Assembly: GCA_947629125.1 (NCBI GenBank)
Contig: CANRCO010000071.1
Location: 1 to 6,412 of the forward strand
Length of the DNA: 6,412 nucleotides
Direction of reading: 5' to 3'
DNA from: an uncultured Bacilli bacterium
Lineage (GTDB): Bacteria; Bacillota_I; Bacilli_A; RF39; UBA660
The notes under the pieces were generated by a model, which did no database searches, was not told where the DNA came from, and worked only from the letters and a program-made list of their open reading frames with translations. The stretch's first letter is position 1. The number at the start of each line of letters is the position of its first letter. The position numbers and the translations under genes were made by a program. Below are positions 6,154 to 6,412 of this stretch, one piece after another.

Positions 6154-6412
6154 AAAATTCTACTTTAACATTTTCTCTTTCAGTTTCAGCTGCTTCAAAC
6201 ATACTTTTTCTTTTATAACCAAATATACCAGCAATTAAATTACTTGGAAACATAGCAATTTTATCATTATAAGAACGAACAACTGCATTATAATATTTTC
6301 TAGAATTAGCAATATCTTCTTCTACTTTAGATAATTGATTACTTAAATCCATAAAATTAGAATTAGCTTTTAATTCAGGATAAGACTCACTTAAAGCAAA
6401 AATTTTAGCAAT
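6152..6412 (-). CDS. lemA: LemA family protein, C-terminal 86 residues (5' end outside window)
   Basis: The frame stays open to the window edge, so only the last 86 codons are seen. The start lies upstream of position 6412. The visible part begins IAKIFALSESYPELKANSNF and continues through a helical stretch (DLSNQLSKVEEDIANSRKYY) to NAVVRSYNDKIAMFPSNLIA and the family-typical C-terminus with GYKRKSMFEAAE and VKVEF. LemA proteins are about 180-190 residues, with one N-terminal membrane segment followed by a helical bundle. Their biochemical role is not established. A Met at 6352 is internal: the residues before it (SYPELKANSNF) are themselves conserved LemA sequence. The stop codon TAG overlaps the ribosome binding site of the next gene, which starts nine bases later, so the two are almost certainly co-transcribed. 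Neighbouring lemA and DUF2207 genes are a recurrent arrangement, which supports the call. Confidence 0.93.
   Translation of the reverse strand: MAKIFALSESYPELKANSNFMDLSNQLSKVEEDIANSRKYYNAVVRSYNDKIAMFPSNLIAGIFGYKRKSMFEAAETERENVKVEF

Noticed and set aside
6152..6352. A short 66-codon gene starting at Met 6352
   Set aside because: The frame is open to the window edge, and the residues before this Met (SYPELKANSNF) are typical LemA sequence, so it is an internal Met of lemA.
1..6412. CRISPR array, tRNA, rRNA, insertion sequence, or a DGR template repeat and reverse transcriptase
   Set aside because: No repeat-spacer array, RNA gene pattern, transposase, reverse transcriptase motif or second copy of the 258-338 segment was seen on either strand.

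Overview
The window is low in G+C and every gene reads on the minus strand. It suggests a Firmicutes-type bacterium, perhaps one of the uncultured gut Bacilli or relatives of the Mollicutes. The evidence is AGGAG-type ribosome binding sites, heavy A/T codon use, a TasA-like signal peptide and a lemA/DUF2207 cluster. Stops are TAA or TAG and tryptophan is TGG throughout, so nothing points to a reassigned TGA. This placement is inference.

In transcription order (right to left) the window starts with the last 86 codons of lemA (6412-6152). Nine bases later comes a DUF2207 membrane-protein gene with an FxLYD-like N-terminal domain. That gene is split into two frames by a one-base deletion near 5338 (5297-6142 and 3936-5282). 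The repaired product would be about 735 residues and end in the glycine-rich tail typical of the family. A hairpin overlapping its stop codon separates it from a second DUF2207 gene (2113-3885). The second copy lacks the FxLYD-like domain, the GFK motif and the glycine tail. A second hairpin with a short T-run closes this unit. LemA and DUF2207 proteins are both envelope proteins of unknown mechanism, and their genes are often neighbours.

After this terminator lies a promoter region (about 2021-2073) and a leader with a predicted stem-loop. They precede a single-gene unit coding for a 592-residue exported protein (177-1955). It has a SipW/TasA-like signal, a TasA/CalY-like beta-rich domain, a Ser/Thr/Asp-rich linker and a C-terminal domain ending in a VRPVLYLKSD signature. 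Its eight extracellular cysteines fall into four close pairs. A terminator with eight T residues after the stem lies at 45-76.

The most interesting signal is at the 3' end of the 592-codon gene. Codons 540-563 nearly all have the form NNC or NNT, and every amino acid there can be reached from Asn codons (AAY) by changing the two adenines. The stretch is also much richer in G+C than the rest of the gene, and conserved-looking sequence flanks it. This is what a variable region of a diversity-generating retroelement (DGR) looks like. No reverse transcriptase or template repeat is in the window, so it is a hypothesis. The second notable point is the frameshifted DUF2207 gene, whose lesion lies in a block unusually similar to its neighbouring paralogue.
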